Positions 1 through 11,290 of a stretch of DNA of 64,000 bases are shown one piece after another (positions within the stretch are counted from its first letter, which is position 1; each line of letters opens with the position of its first letter). A program made the position numbers and the translations under genes. Source of the stretch: Annona cherimola (Eukaryota > Streptophyta > Magnoliopsida > Magnoliales > Annonaceae); NCBI GenBank assembly GCA_030490835.1, contig CM059972.1, positions 15,105,764 through 15,169,763 on the forward strand. The letters run 5' to 3'. The notes beneath the pieces are model-generated. The model had not been told where the DNA came from. It did not search any database and worked only from the letters and a program-made list of their open reading frames with translations.

Positions 1-2460
1 AAATTATCATCTCTCCTTCTAACTCTATCAAAAGATAAAATGAGTTAATTCAAGTTAACTCAGATTAATCTGAAATTGAATCTTTCATCACAATATTCTG
101 CTTTACAATAAATTTCATTTTTGTAATAAAATTTATTGCAATTTCATTAAAAACGTTAGTGTTGGGTGCCACATGCTTTTTCTAACCAGATATTGCACTA
201 AAATTTTGTTTATTAATTAGGTCAGTTTGTTACGATGCCAAAAAAAAAGGGTAAAAATTTGTGGAAAAAAATTTGAAAAAATGTGAGAGTTATAAAAAAA
301 TTAGAATATATTCGTAATTAATAATAAAAAGATATAGTAGTTGGATAGTTAAAATGTAAAATTATATCAATGTGTGCATGGTAATTGATAAGGAGTGATG
401 TATATTTTTTAATCTCAATACGAGTTACACTTATAATGGGGAAAAAAATTGAGAGTTCAACTTAAATAAAGTACCTGTGGGTCAACCGTTGGGTACTTTA
501 AAATAGGTACGGTAGATTTTTATTTTTATACCCATATAGTAGAGTATCTTCCAAGTACAAAAAATACCTGGTTTAATTATGACAGAGTAGGTTTCAAGGT
601 TTGATTACTTAGAACCAACCTAAATTATTAATATATATTTAATATAAATTTTATAAAATATATTTTATAGTAAAAAATATAAATATATTCTTTAAATATA
701 TAAAAACTTATTTAATTATTAATTATTTAGTAAATTTAATGAATATATTTCAAAAATTATATTATTGTCATCTTGCTTTTAGGTTTTAAGTAAGACTTGT
801 AATAAATTATAATTTTTAAATATAAATAAAGATTATTTTAAAGAGTCGATTTGAAATCAGAACTAGAACTGACCCACCTTAAAAAAATAAGACTGGATAT
901 ACATAGAACCGATCTAACCTAAATAGGAGAAGATAGAAGAAAAGTTTTTAGGAATGGGATAAAGTCAAACCCAAACTAAACCTAAAAAGTATATAAAATT
1001 TTCTCAAAAATATTAACATGAAATCATTTTGCAATAAGAATGGCACCTTATCTGCTCGAGACTGTTCCGGAGAACCGAGGAAATCAAATCACCAGGAAAA
1101 TTTTATTTTCGGCAAAGTCTAAGTTAGGATTTGCTGGGGTGAATGTGATATTGCATGATTCTGGCGGTGCAGAAGAGAAAATTACTTGAACATACGTTTT
1201 TTGGCGTGTTGCCTACTTTTTAAATGGCTTTTACAAAAGGTGGATGCTTTAATTGCCTGTCAAAATCTTTCTTCCAAAAGTTGCACGTGGCTCCAAGAGA
1301 AGATGACTGATTTTAATACAACTGCGAGCAGAATATAATCGAAAGTCACTGTCGTCTTTCATGCCGAGATTAAAAATGTGAGAACCGTGTCAACTTCGTT
1401 GGTACCTGAGAAGAGTGAAAAAAACAGAGAAGTATTCTCCACCCACTTTTCACTTATTTTCCCTACGCTGCGATGTCTTAATTATCAAAGGGTAGGTTTG
1501 GCGCCAAATGATGATTTCAGATTTGTCCGAAAAAAATATTTTTTATTTTTTAAAATGTTTTATAAAATTATTAATCTATATATATTTAATCTATAAATCA
1601 AGTTTTACTATTTTTCAAATTTATTTATTTATTATATATTTTTAAATATAAAGATATTTTAGTTAATGGAACAACTTGAGTGGGATACCTATAAGTATCC
1701 ATTGACTCGACTTTAAATTGTATAAAGTATAGTAGAAAATGTTAAACATAGGTATAGGTAGGGTACAAATCATTACCTATTCCTTCAAATAGGATAAAGA
1801 TATGATAGATACGTTGGGTACTCGAAATCGACCTGCATAACTACCTATATAGGTATCTACGTAAAAAATTATATATAATCAATTATGTCTATATGAAATA
1901 TCATATATGTATATTCGTAATCTAACCATCAATCCTACTGCATATTCTGGGTGTCTGCGGAAATGCCAATCCCATGCTCCTTAGGCCTCATCTTGAGCCT
2001 AATTCAAATCCCTAGTTCTCATGATTTTTGTTTTTCAGTCTCTCATCCAGCATAAAACTTAGAATTTTTTCTTTTTCTAAAACCTAGAAATTGCTTCTAG
2101 CCAAATCCCTACTCGCAACTGTTGCCGAACCCTTGATGTTTCATCTCTTTCTTTTTGTTTTCACATCATCCTTGTTCTCGGCTCCTCATTTCTTCCATCC
2201 ATTTTGTTAAAAACACGTCTCTAGTTGAACTGATATTGTATCAATGGCGCAAAATGACTAGTTTAGAAGATACCATCATCTCAACTCATTTCTTCCATTC
2301 CACACCACAAAGCAGCTCATCTCAAGCAATAATGTATCTTCTCGAAGGTACATACGAACTTGGAGGTTGAAATCAGTAGAAACTGGTATCATCTCTCAAA
2401 ATCCTAACCTGTTTGTTGACAATAATGCTTCCATCTTTCATGTCTTTTGTAGTACTAAAA
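1..2460. other. AT-rich intergenic DNA, no gene recognised
   Basis: No reading frame here resembles a known protein; the longest are about 70 codons with no domain. The stretches 470-930 and 1640-1900 contain recurring phrases such as GGGTACTT and TACCTATA and look like remnants of old DNA elements without clear ends. About 1500-1680 resembles half of the palindromic MITE family seen whole at 12,983-13,353. Confidence 0.5.
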
Positions 2461-2465
2461 TCCAA

Positions 2466-2985
2466 AAAACGATATTGGGCCCTTGTGTTATGAGTTTTAT
2501 AGTATAATATTATTCGCTTCAGCCTAGCAACTCAGCTATACGATTTTAAACACGTCATACCATGCTTAAATTTAGACTTACTTATAAACCCTCAGGAGCT
2601 TTATATCTTTTTTGATTCGGAATTTAGTTTTAGGTTGTTATAGACCCGTAAGCTTTTGCTTGGTTTGTCTTCAAACTACAACTCATCTCAACTCTAGATC
2701 TTTGCTCACTCATATCAACTTTAAGCTTTAGCTCTTCGTCCAACTCTGGGCCTCTGCCCCATATCTACTAAAGGGGTCTGCTGTGATACTATTTATAACG
2801 CCCAGACGCAGAAAAATGATCCTGGGGATAGAGTTTTTAAGGGTTTATAAGCGGGTCTAAGTTTAAACAGGGTGTAACACATTTTAAAACTGCGCGGTTG
2901 AGTTGTCAGGCTAGAGCATATAATATTATACTATGAGACCCATAACCCACAAGCCTAGAATCATTTTTCTGATTCTAGGCGCTAC
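2466..2985. mobile_element. Foldback/MITE-like element with ~95-bp terminal inverted repeats
   Basis: The segment at about 2480-2570 reappears in inverted orientation at about 2870-2975. Both arms share the core TATAGTATAATATTAT with neighbouring TTGTGTTATGAG-like and AGCCTAGCAACTCAG-like words. The arms are roughly 80% alike. No coding capacity is seen between them, and I could not fix a target-site duplication. The superfamily is unknown. Confidence 0.6.
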
Positions 2986-3854
2986 ATCATTTTCTTACTT
3001 TCCCGTGGTTTGATAATTGTATGTTAGATTGTGTTTGTAGAAATTAGAATTCAAATTAGGCAAACTCCATTAGTTTGGCTGTTCTATGTTCCATGGCCTA
3101 TTTTCTCAAGTTGTGTAATCTGTAAGTATATTTCTCTATCTTTATCTAGTTTGATTATAAGCAAGATTGGTCATAATATATGCAAGTTGTGTTCTCTGTT
3201 CAGTAGCTTAATGTTCCTTGTTCATTGGTTATAGAATATGTAAGAGTTGATAATGCTGAAATTATAATAATGCTGCCAATGTGCTAAAATTATAATTAGA
3301 TACCTCGCCCAATTAAGTTGAGATATCCAACATTAGTATTGAATTGAACAGCTAATTCAATCTCTCTAGAAATTGAGCACCAAAAAAAAATCTCTCTAGA
3401 AATTCCAGCTATAATTAGTATTGGTTTAAGATCACAATCAGGGATTGCAACTTCATTTTGCTAGGTCATAGTTTTAGAGGATACTATCCTTATTCTATTT
3501 ATTTATAAAAACTTATACCTTTCACTATTTTAGGTGAGGTGGATTAGAGGTTTATCTTATCCTATTTTCTAAAAATCAGATCGGTATCAATTTTGATTCT
3601 AAATTAATTCTTTAAAATAGTTTTTCGTATTTATGTAAAAGTTATAATTTTACTGTAAATCTTATTTAAAAATTTATAATCTATATGATAATAGTAATTA
3701 AAAATGTTTAGGTTAAATATACTAAATAACAGATAAATTAAAAATTTTCATATTTTTGAAGATATATTTTTTACCTTTAAATATATGATATATTCCACAA
3801 AAGATATATTGTCCTGCTTGTTGTGTCATTCCTTATATTTTCCCCGCTTGTTAT
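2986..3854. other. AT-rich intergenic DNA
   Basis: No gene is recognisable. A short duplicated phrase, TCTCTCTAGAAATT, occurs twice at 3361-3405. The part 3520-3810 shares words with the interior of the hAT-like element at 45,322-45,870 and may be a remnant of it. Confidence 0.4.
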
Positions 3855-4305
3855 CGATGTAAAATTTACTTCATTTATTGTATTTAGTATCATATATTTA
3901 GCTAGGAGACTAATGCTTATCTAAATTAAAGATGTGCATGAGCCACAGTTGTTTAAAAATATATATTTATGTGTAAGTTATTAAAATTAGTTAAATTTGT
4001 TCATATATGTATTAAAATATAACAATACTTTATTGAATTATTTATTCAAATAGTAATGATATTTTAAATTATTTAGATGTTGAAAATATAATTTTAAAAT
4101 TAATATTTAGCATCAAACTATTTTATGATATTAATTTTACAAATTTGCAGATGTGTCCATATACATTAATACTAAACAAATGAAGGTATTTTAATTATAA
4201 TATAAATATTGCAAAATATGATTGATGTAGTGGATTTTTTTCAATTACTAAGGTAAAAAAATTAGATAGAATTACATAGAAGTGTCATTTCATAGTAGTA
4301 AGACT
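3855..4305. mobile_element. R1 family long-TIR MITE, copy 1
   Basis: This is one of five copies in the window of a non-coding repeat of roughly 450-500 bp. Shared interior words include ATGTATTAAAATATAA, AATACTTTATTGAAT and TTTAGATGTTGAAAA. Its ends are inverted relative to each other: TTCATTTATTGTATTTAG near the start and TTACATAGAAGTGTCATTTC near the end. This copy is diverged and its edges are approximate. Confidence 0.55.
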
Positions 4306-4605
4306 TCATAAAAGCTCTCTCTCTCTATGTAAGTAAATTAATGCTTATATCCATGGGTTTCTTACCCTACCGAGTTGCACTTGATTCATAATGGCTTATT
4401 ACATTATGTAAGTTTAATGATCTAATTCTTTATGAATGTAACTGCTTTTTTTTTTTAAATTTGGTCACAAGGTTTGTAACCCTAGACATCTTGTTATCGG
4501 GTTCAAAACCTAGATCTCGAGCTAGTATGTTTGGATTGTGACCACTTGGCCTATGCTAAAGGCAACTACTTGCCTAGTCTTAGTTAACATGAATTAGTTA
4601 TCGGA

Positions 4606-5085
4606 AAATTTGCACCATAAACCCTTTAGCTTGCGTATTATCATTTTAGATCTCAGAGTTTGCATATTAATATATTAGATCTTTTAAAATTTTCATTTTT
4701 ATATTTTAAACCTTCACCCCTAACGACATCAAAAAAACACTATGAAACCCATGCGTAATGTAAATATCTTTACATCTATATGAAAAGCAAGACAACTATG
4801 ATAAAAAACCAACATCATCTTCATGAACGTTATCACCTCCTCAAAATTGTAAGACTTCATTATGCAAATGACGTTGTTTTTGGCTATGGCTGCCTCGCAA
4901 TTTGTTTACATGTAAGAATATTTTTGACATTACACTCGGATTTAACGGTATTTTTTAATGCCGTTAGAGGTGAGAGTTTAAAATGAAAAGATTGAAACTT
5001 CGTAGGGTCTAATATGCTGATACACAAACTTCGGGGTCCAAAATACTAATATGCAAAGTTAGAGAATTTATGACGCAAATTCTTC
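4606..5085. mobile_element. Small non-autonomous MULE with tandem-unit TIRs, no cargo
   Basis: The left end reads AAAATTTGCACCATAAACCC and the inverted right end AGAATTTGCGTCATAAATTC. Each TIR is about 125 bp and consists of successive ~30-bp units of a TTTGCAT...TAAACCCT...AACTTTG kind. Near-duplicate flanks GTTATCGGA and GTTATTGGC (7 of 9 bases) fit a decayed 9-bp target duplication. It is the shortest of four relatives (others at 32,470, 51,332 and 58,219). The interior holds no gene; a 68-codon frame inside is without recognisable domain. Confidence 0.7.
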
Positions 5086-5109
5086 GTTATTGGCTTATCA
5101 GAAGATAGC

Positions 5110-5305
5110 TTAAAATTGAGGTGTATTTGGGAATATAAGTAGAAAGTTGGAAACTGAATTTTTTTTTTTTAAATTGTGAGAGTAATATGATATGGAAATG
5201 ATAAAGTGGGAATAAATAGGAAAATTATGTAAAAATCAAATAGAATATAAAAATAAAAATGAAAAATAGGATAATTAAAATAGTTAAAATGATTAAAATA
5301 TATTG
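5110..5305. mobile_element. Degenerate Tourist-like MITE
   Basis: It starts GAGGTGTATTTGGG and ends near AATTAAGCGTCCCC. Its interior is a worn version of the Tourist-like family, with words such as GTAATATGATATGG and AAAATAGGATAATT. Boundaries are approximate. Confidence 0.4.
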
Positions 5306-7856
5306 AGAATTAAGCGTCCCCTTTCCTCTCTCCTTACTTTCTCAAATGTCACCTTGCATTGGACCCGTGCGGCATGGATAAAAGATTAATCAGTTAACGC
5401 GACGAATATTGCAAGGTAAGCATTTAGCATGTTATGAACGCCCTCCAGCTGCCTTTCTTGGCCTGGTTTTTGCAGAATTGAACCTTTGAGTTTGTAAAAT
5501 TGCATATTTACTTCTAGTTTGGAGTATTTGCAATAACTGATCTTTTGGGTTTATGAGTTTTGCAAGTTAAACCATCCCGTTTGAAGACAGCCGTTAATAA
5601 ATTTATTTCTGAGAAAATTTCCCTTAATTGCTTTTCAAAATAATTTGATTTTGGATAACCCACAAAATAAATTTTACGTGTCTGTAAAATGAATCTTTAA
5701 TTTTATAAATTATGAATTAGCAAGTGTGTAAGAATATTTTTATTAATATTTATATAAAATGACATCTAATATTATAATCAAGCTTATTCACAAAGGACAC
5801 AACAAACTCTCATGTTACTTTCATAAGAAACCAACTTCCACCACAAATTTTTGCCCCACGTGTGGGGGGGGGGGAGTGTCGAAACTGTGTGAGCATGCCA
5901 TTGGGCATGACCAGGTTGACAAGTGTATAAGAGTATTGTTAGAATTAAATTGAGGATATTTTTAAAACCATTGCATCATCCTTTTCTAATATATTTTTCT
6001 GAATCTTTTGGCACGCGTGTGGCCCAGAACAACCCAAGAACTACGAGAATTTACCACTTTTTTCATTTAATCTAACTTTACCAATAAAAAATTAAATTTT
6101 TTTTGCATTGTTAATGCGCACCATAAAAAAGTTTTTGAAAGAAGTAATGCAACCTTGTGCACTGAGCAGCACTCAATTTGCATATGTTTGTAGATACCTG
6201 ACAAGTGCAGGTGTATTATTGTATGTGTTCTTCTTAATGATCAGCGTGAGAGGTATTTATAAGATGTCCTTACATAATGAGTATTGTAAATATGCTTGAT
6301 TTATAGTATCTGATATAATATCAATCAAAGAAAGGTTTTTCACTGCAACTGTACATGATCGGGGAGATGATCATGACCATTGACCACATCACATAGAGCG
6401 ACGCTGGTTGGCACAAGGGTACAAGGGATGCAGCCAAAGCGAAGGCGACAGAAGTTAGGCGGAAAGTCGTTGGAAGGGGGGCAGAAATCCAGGAGCGAGT
6501 CTTGCAACAGGCATGTGTTACATTACATTACCCAGTCCATCGGGACACTGCTCTAGTGGTTCACCCACTAATTATTCAGTGGCAATTCAATAGGGAACAG
6601 CGCCGAATTCAACTCACTCTATCCGTTACTTTGCTACCACGTGGACTTTCATGATAAGGAGAGGTAGCCTAGTGACAGAATACTGTTATCACGTATTTAT
6701 GCAGGGTCGACAGCATTCAAAGATTTTGTTATCCTTCTTCGGCCTTTGGGTCCATCTTAAAGTTAGTGTTTGTTCATTTAGATGAGGATGAGGAAGTAAA
6801 AAATTGAATATTTTATAAAAATGTAAAAATAATAGATATAATATAAATAAAATAAAAATAAATAGAATAATTGTGTAAAAAATTAAAATATTTGAATAAT
6901 TAAATAATTAAGATATTAAAATGCATGCGAAAAAAAGTATGAAACTACTTTCCCACTAAAGCATACTACCATCCGGTACCGTCTAAATAAAAAATCTATT
7001 AGACTCTTGTTGTCATAACTTAGATGAGACGAAGAAGCGACGGTGACATGCGATTGAAAAAAGTATAATTATGTATTCCTAGTAGGTAAAATTGTTTGTG
7101 AATTGTGAAAAGTTTTATGAAATATAAAAAACAGATTATTATTTTTGAAAGAAAAAAATTTGTGAAAAATGTAAGATACTATAGCATCTTAATCCAGTCA
7201 ACATCTCATCATAGTTGTAAAAAGAATCTAAAATTAATTATTTAACTAAAAAATTAAATTTTATCACTATAACAGAAGCTATTACATTTATAGGTAGTTA
7301 TACGTTCAAAGCCAAATTTTAATTTTGCTGCCATTTAACTATGAGCACTCGTAATGAAATAACCATTATTATTTTTAGCCAATTACAAATGGCTACAAAT
7401 AATCTCAAATTAGATTACAAGCAATATGAAAATGTTATATCAGGCAGCCATTAATTTAGAGCCAAATAAGATAAACAATTAATTTTTTAATTTACATATA
7501 TCGAAAAAATGACTTTATTTATTGACATTTGTTAGAGTGCATGCAAATCAAATATTTTGTGTGCACATTTTTCAAAGTGATAAAAGTATAACTAAAATAA
7601 TAATTTTTTGTTTATTATCTAGTCTAAAATTATTAATTTTTCAACATCTATATCATCTAAAATATTTTTCTATATGAATAAATAAAACAATATAACTTAT
7701 TATAACATTCTAAAAATTTTGTGAATGAATTTTTCAGTGATTTTCATATTTTACATCTAATTAGAAATATTTTTATGTAGAAATCTACGTATTTAAAACT
7801 TTTATTGAAATGTTTTTTGTTATCATGGTAAAATAAAAAGAAAAATTTCAAATATA
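5306..7856. other. Intergenic DNA with an orphan MULE-like end and unrecognised low-copy sequence
   Basis: At 5475-5590 there are ~30-bp spaced phrases (GAACCTTTGAGTTTG, TTTGCAATAACTGATC, TTTTGCAAGTTAAACC) with the same grammar as the MULE ends elsewhere, but no partner end was found. The stretch 6340-6720 has higher complexity and GC content than its surroundings and may be low-copy DNA; no protein was recognised. A poly-G run lies at about 5863-5873. 6765-6965 looks like a very worn Tourist-like MITE. Confidence 0.45.
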
Positions 7857-8134
7857 GGGTGTGTTTGTTAATGAATAAAATTTTTGATAAAAAGTTTTAA
7901 AGAGCAAAATTTTTCAAATGATGTGATATAATATGAGTAATGATGAATAATAAAGAGAATAAAGTTAAAATGAATCGGTCAGTTGTGTGGATAGTTATGT
8001 AGAAATGATTGAAAAAGTACGGTAATTATATAGAAAAATGTGAAAAAATAATTTTAAAAATATGATAGCTGTGAAAAGTGAAAAATTTTAGATTGAAAAG
8101 TTTTAACATTTTCTATCAGTTACTAAACACACCC
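7857..8134. mobile_element. Tourist-like MITE, family T
   Basis: It is bounded by GGGTGTGTTTGTTAATG and the inverted CAGTTACTAAACACACCC, about 278 bp long, AT-rich and non-coding. The interior words AATGATGTGATATAATA and GAATAAAGTTAAAATG recur in more than ten copies across the window. Other copies carry 3-bp target duplications, which fits the PIF/Harbinger group. Flanks here are ATA and ATC. Confidence 0.75.
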
Positions 8135-8241
8135 ATCTACGTAAATTTTCATCTTCTCCCAAATTCCTCCGTACCGCAGCTGTAGCAACTGCTGTTAGTG
8201 GTTAGTACCCACAGAAATGATTGATTTGCCCTTTTCAATTT

Positions 8242-8501
8242 AGGTTGTGTACAGTAATAAGAAAAAACAATTAATTAAAAAATTTTCAATTTTCAATTTT
8301 TATTTTTCGTAACTATTTTATTTTTAATTATTTTATATCTTTCTATATAATTATATTATTTTAATCAGTATAATTAACTTATTTATTTTAATTTTATTTT
8401 ATTTCATTTTTCATTGTTACGTCTGCCATATCACGCCATTCAGTTCAAACTTAAAAAAATTTTAACCTAAAATTTTTTTATTACTTCTCGGACGCACCTA
8501 G
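8242..8501. mobile_element. Degenerate Tourist-like MITE, inverted orientation
   Basis: The sequence is the reverse of the family: TATCACGCCATTCAGTTC corresponds to the conserved subterminal word, and the left arm is TTAGGTTGTGTACAGTAA. It lies immediately before the GC-rich island. Confidence 0.5.
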
Positions 8502-9490
8502 CCTTTCAAATCCTTCTGCCGTATTTTGCACGCACGGTCCGGTGGCTGCGACAGTCTTCTGCTGTGGCTATACTTCAAGCAGCACCATCGAATCCTTCAA
8601 TTTTAGGGCTCGAATATTCACCTGAGCTTTCACATCCGGTTGCCTTCTCTCCATTCTTCCCTCGTCGCACCCCCAGGGAGACAATCGACTCCATCCCTGT
8701 GCGCCGCTGGCAGCGGCATAATGCAAGCAGCGCCGTATCCCTTACGTTGGAGCAGCCATGGCTGCCAGCGACAGTGCATTTGCCGAATTTTCAAATCCGT
8801 TTAGTTGGCTATTTTTGGATTAACATTGGCCTGCTGATTGCAGAGGGGTAGATGCGGACGACGGTGATGGGCAGCGCCGGAGTTGTGAAAAAACGCTGGT
8901 TTTTGGGTTTTGGTTGATGCAGGTTGTTGCCGCATTTCGGAGTTGCTCCCTTTATTTATAGAGGATCTGCCGGATTTTGCGGCGACGGGTGCCTGCTATT
9001 GCTGATCACTGGCAATTGAAATCGGTGGGAGACCGGTGCAAGGTCGGACGTCGTCGGAGCTGATGCAGATCTGAAGATGAGCGGCGATGCGATGGAGGAG
9101 GAGGAGAAGCACTGCCTGGCTTCATTCTCGACTAATATAACAGGGGCGATGCTCTCCCTCCACAGCGCAGACAAAACGGGAGAGGGGGAAGATAATGGAA
9201 CACTGAAACGGTGAGCTGGCGGCGCGCAGAACGGCTATACAAATGCAGGGGGAAGCTGCCGGAGCGGAAGAAGATGGCGACTCATCGCAGATCCCATATA
9301 CAGCTGTGCTCTTCTTCCCTGAACCCGACGGCGACGAACACCTCATGATACCACCACGGTATCGCCATCATCGGAGAAACCCATCTCTTAGTTGGCGGCT
9401 GAAAATCCATCCCGTCGTCGGATTGGTAATTTGGGCATTTTCAGGTATAATAAGTTTCATCATTTTTGGAAATGTGCGCCGGATCCAAAA
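8502..9490. other. GC-rich island, possible decayed gene 5' region or captured fragment
   Basis: This ~1-kb block is clearly richer in GC than its surroundings and has low repeat content. It contains several short frames: a 95-codon plus-strand frame from 8564, an 83-codon plus-strand frame from 9243, and two minus-strand frames. None resembles a protein family I know. In style (GC-rich, serine/proline-rich short frames beside AT-rich ends) it resembles the interiors of the MULEs at 51,332 and 58,219, but I see no matching TIRs around it. It could be a pseudogene promoter plus first exon, or transposon cargo. Confidence 0.35.
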
Positions 9491-9505
9491 ATGATAAAAC
9501 TTAAT
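9445..9505. repeat. Short perfect-arm hairpin
   Basis: ATAAGTTTCATCATTTTTGG is followed within 20 bases by its near-exact inverse ending in GATAAAACTTA. It marks the downstream edge of the GC-rich island. The same arm word occurs in the palindromic MITE family, so this may be a deletion remnant of one. Confidence 0.6.
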
Positions 9506-9859
9506 TTATATATTAAATAATAAAGTATATAAAAAAAAACAAAAAAAGTGTTTTAAATGTATTTTCAAGGTGAGCTAAGCGAATAATTTAGTCAGTTCTA
9601 ACTAATAGGATAATAATTCTTTATATATATTATGACATTTGATATTATAATTAAGAATATTCAACCTTCACACAATGAAATGATTATTTATAAACACTTC
9701 CGCAAAACGGGGAATCTTGAAATACATCTCCACCTCGGGAGAATTAGAAAATCACCTGCACAACACATTTTTTAGACTCGAACACTGAAGGCTTGTTTTT
9801 ACAAAACTACTGTTACAATTAAGTCACTTGCTTGACAGTCGTACAAGAATAATTTTGAA

Positions 9860-10119
9860 GGGTGTGTTTGGAATGTGAGAAAATTTTTGGACGAAAAGTT
9901 TTTAAATTGAAAAAAAATGATATAATAAGATAGGGGTAATAATGAAGAGTAAATATAATAAAATTAAAATAGATAAATTAGTTGTATGTGTAATGGTGTA
10001 GAAATGATTAAAATGTATAATAATTGTATAGAAAAAAGTGAAAAATAATTTAAAAATAAAATACCTGTAAAAAGTTAAAAGTTTTATATTGAAATTTTTT
10101 TATGTTAAACAAACATGCC
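9860..10119. mobile_element. Tourist-like MITE, family T
   Basis: It begins GGGTGTGTTTGGAATG, ends AAACAAACATGCCT, and carries the family's interior words (GATATAATAAGATAGG, AAAATAGATAAATTAG). It is non-coding. Confidence 0.65.
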
Positions 10120-10332
10120 TAAAAATTTTGCAGCAGTGGAGGAAATTTAAAAATCTACTGGTATAAAAGGAGCTAAGGTGAAAATTGATGACTATATTTG
10201 ACAGTTTCTCTAAAATGAATTATTTTAAACAAAATATGTGGATTTAGTTTCAATTTCATTATCAAGATAAGCCAAAACGGGCAACACTAACTTAGAATAT
10301 CATTACATTTGTACTGCTTTTTTTTTGTTTAT

Positions 10333-10987
10333 GAGTATATTTGGGAAGCGATAAAGATTTTGATGTAAGAGTTATTGAAATGTGAGAAAATAATATGATA
10401 TAATAAAGATAATAATAAGAAGTAAGGAGAATAAAGTTAAAGTGAAATGATTATTTCATACTAGTCCAAAAACATATTTTTTGTTCTTTCAAAAATTTTC
10501 TTACAAAACTGTTAATTTAGTTATATTTAATCTATAAATTAATTTTTTATCAATTTTCGAAGTATATATTTACTTTGAATTTTTAAATATATGAGTATTT
10601 TAGTCATGTTTTAATAATTTAAAATAACTAAAATACCCCTATATTTAAAAATACAAAGTAAATATTTATACGTATTCAAAAATGGTAAAACTTGATTTAT
10701 AGATTGAACATAATTAGATTAATAATTTTGTAATTTTTTTTATAAAAAATGTGTTTTGCGCTAGTTTAAAATGACTTTATTTTAGCTTGGTTTGAAACGA
10801 TTAGCTCCTCAAAGTTAAAATAGACAGATTAAATATATGAGTAGTTGTGTATAAATGATTGAAAAGTGGAGTAGTTATATAAGATGAAGTAAAGAAATAA
10901 TTAAAAATAGAATAGTTGTGGAGAATGAAATATTTTAGATTGAAATATTTTTGTTTGAAAAATTTTAAGTGTCTACGAACACTCCCC
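10333..10987. mobile_element. Tourist-like MITE split by a palindromic MITE
   Basis: The left half (10,333-10,459) and right half (10,766-10,987) together make one family-T element. The two halves are separated by the palindromic element at 10,460-10,765. A duplicated flank at 11,213-11,290 lacks the insertion and serves as an empty site, with GTTTATATATGATATT uninterrupted. A 107-codon minus-strand frame across the right half is chance coding. Confidence 0.7.
10460..10765. mobile_element. Palindromic MITE, family P
   Basis: The arms ACTAGTCCAAAAACATAT and (inverted) ACTAGCGCAAAACACAT enclose an almost fully self-complementary 306-bp element. Its centre contains GAGTATTTTAGTCATG and the inverse AACTAAAATACCCC. 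It sits inside a Tourist-like MITE. Relatives are at 12,983, 62,640 and, as a half copy, 31,439. Confidence 0.7.
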
Positions 10988-11290
10988 ATATATGATATTT
11001 CCAGCCACCTCATAATGATATGCTCAACTTCATCTTTTAGTTGCTGCGCACATAATTGGGTTGTCGTTTGAATTTTTTCTAAATTTAAATTGATTTCAAC
11101 AGAAATGAGGAGAAAAACGGACAATGAAGTGGGGAATATTACGTGATAATTAAAATAAAATGAATAGGTGAAAAGGCATTATTAGTAATATAATAATAAT
11201 AATGAAAAGTAGTGTTACATTTGTACTTACCATTTTTGTTTATATATGATATTTCCGGCCACCTGATAATGATATGCTCAACCCCACCTT

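Noticed and set aside
10801..11124. 107-codon minus-strand frame
   Set aside because: It mostly covers the right half of a Tourist-like MITE.
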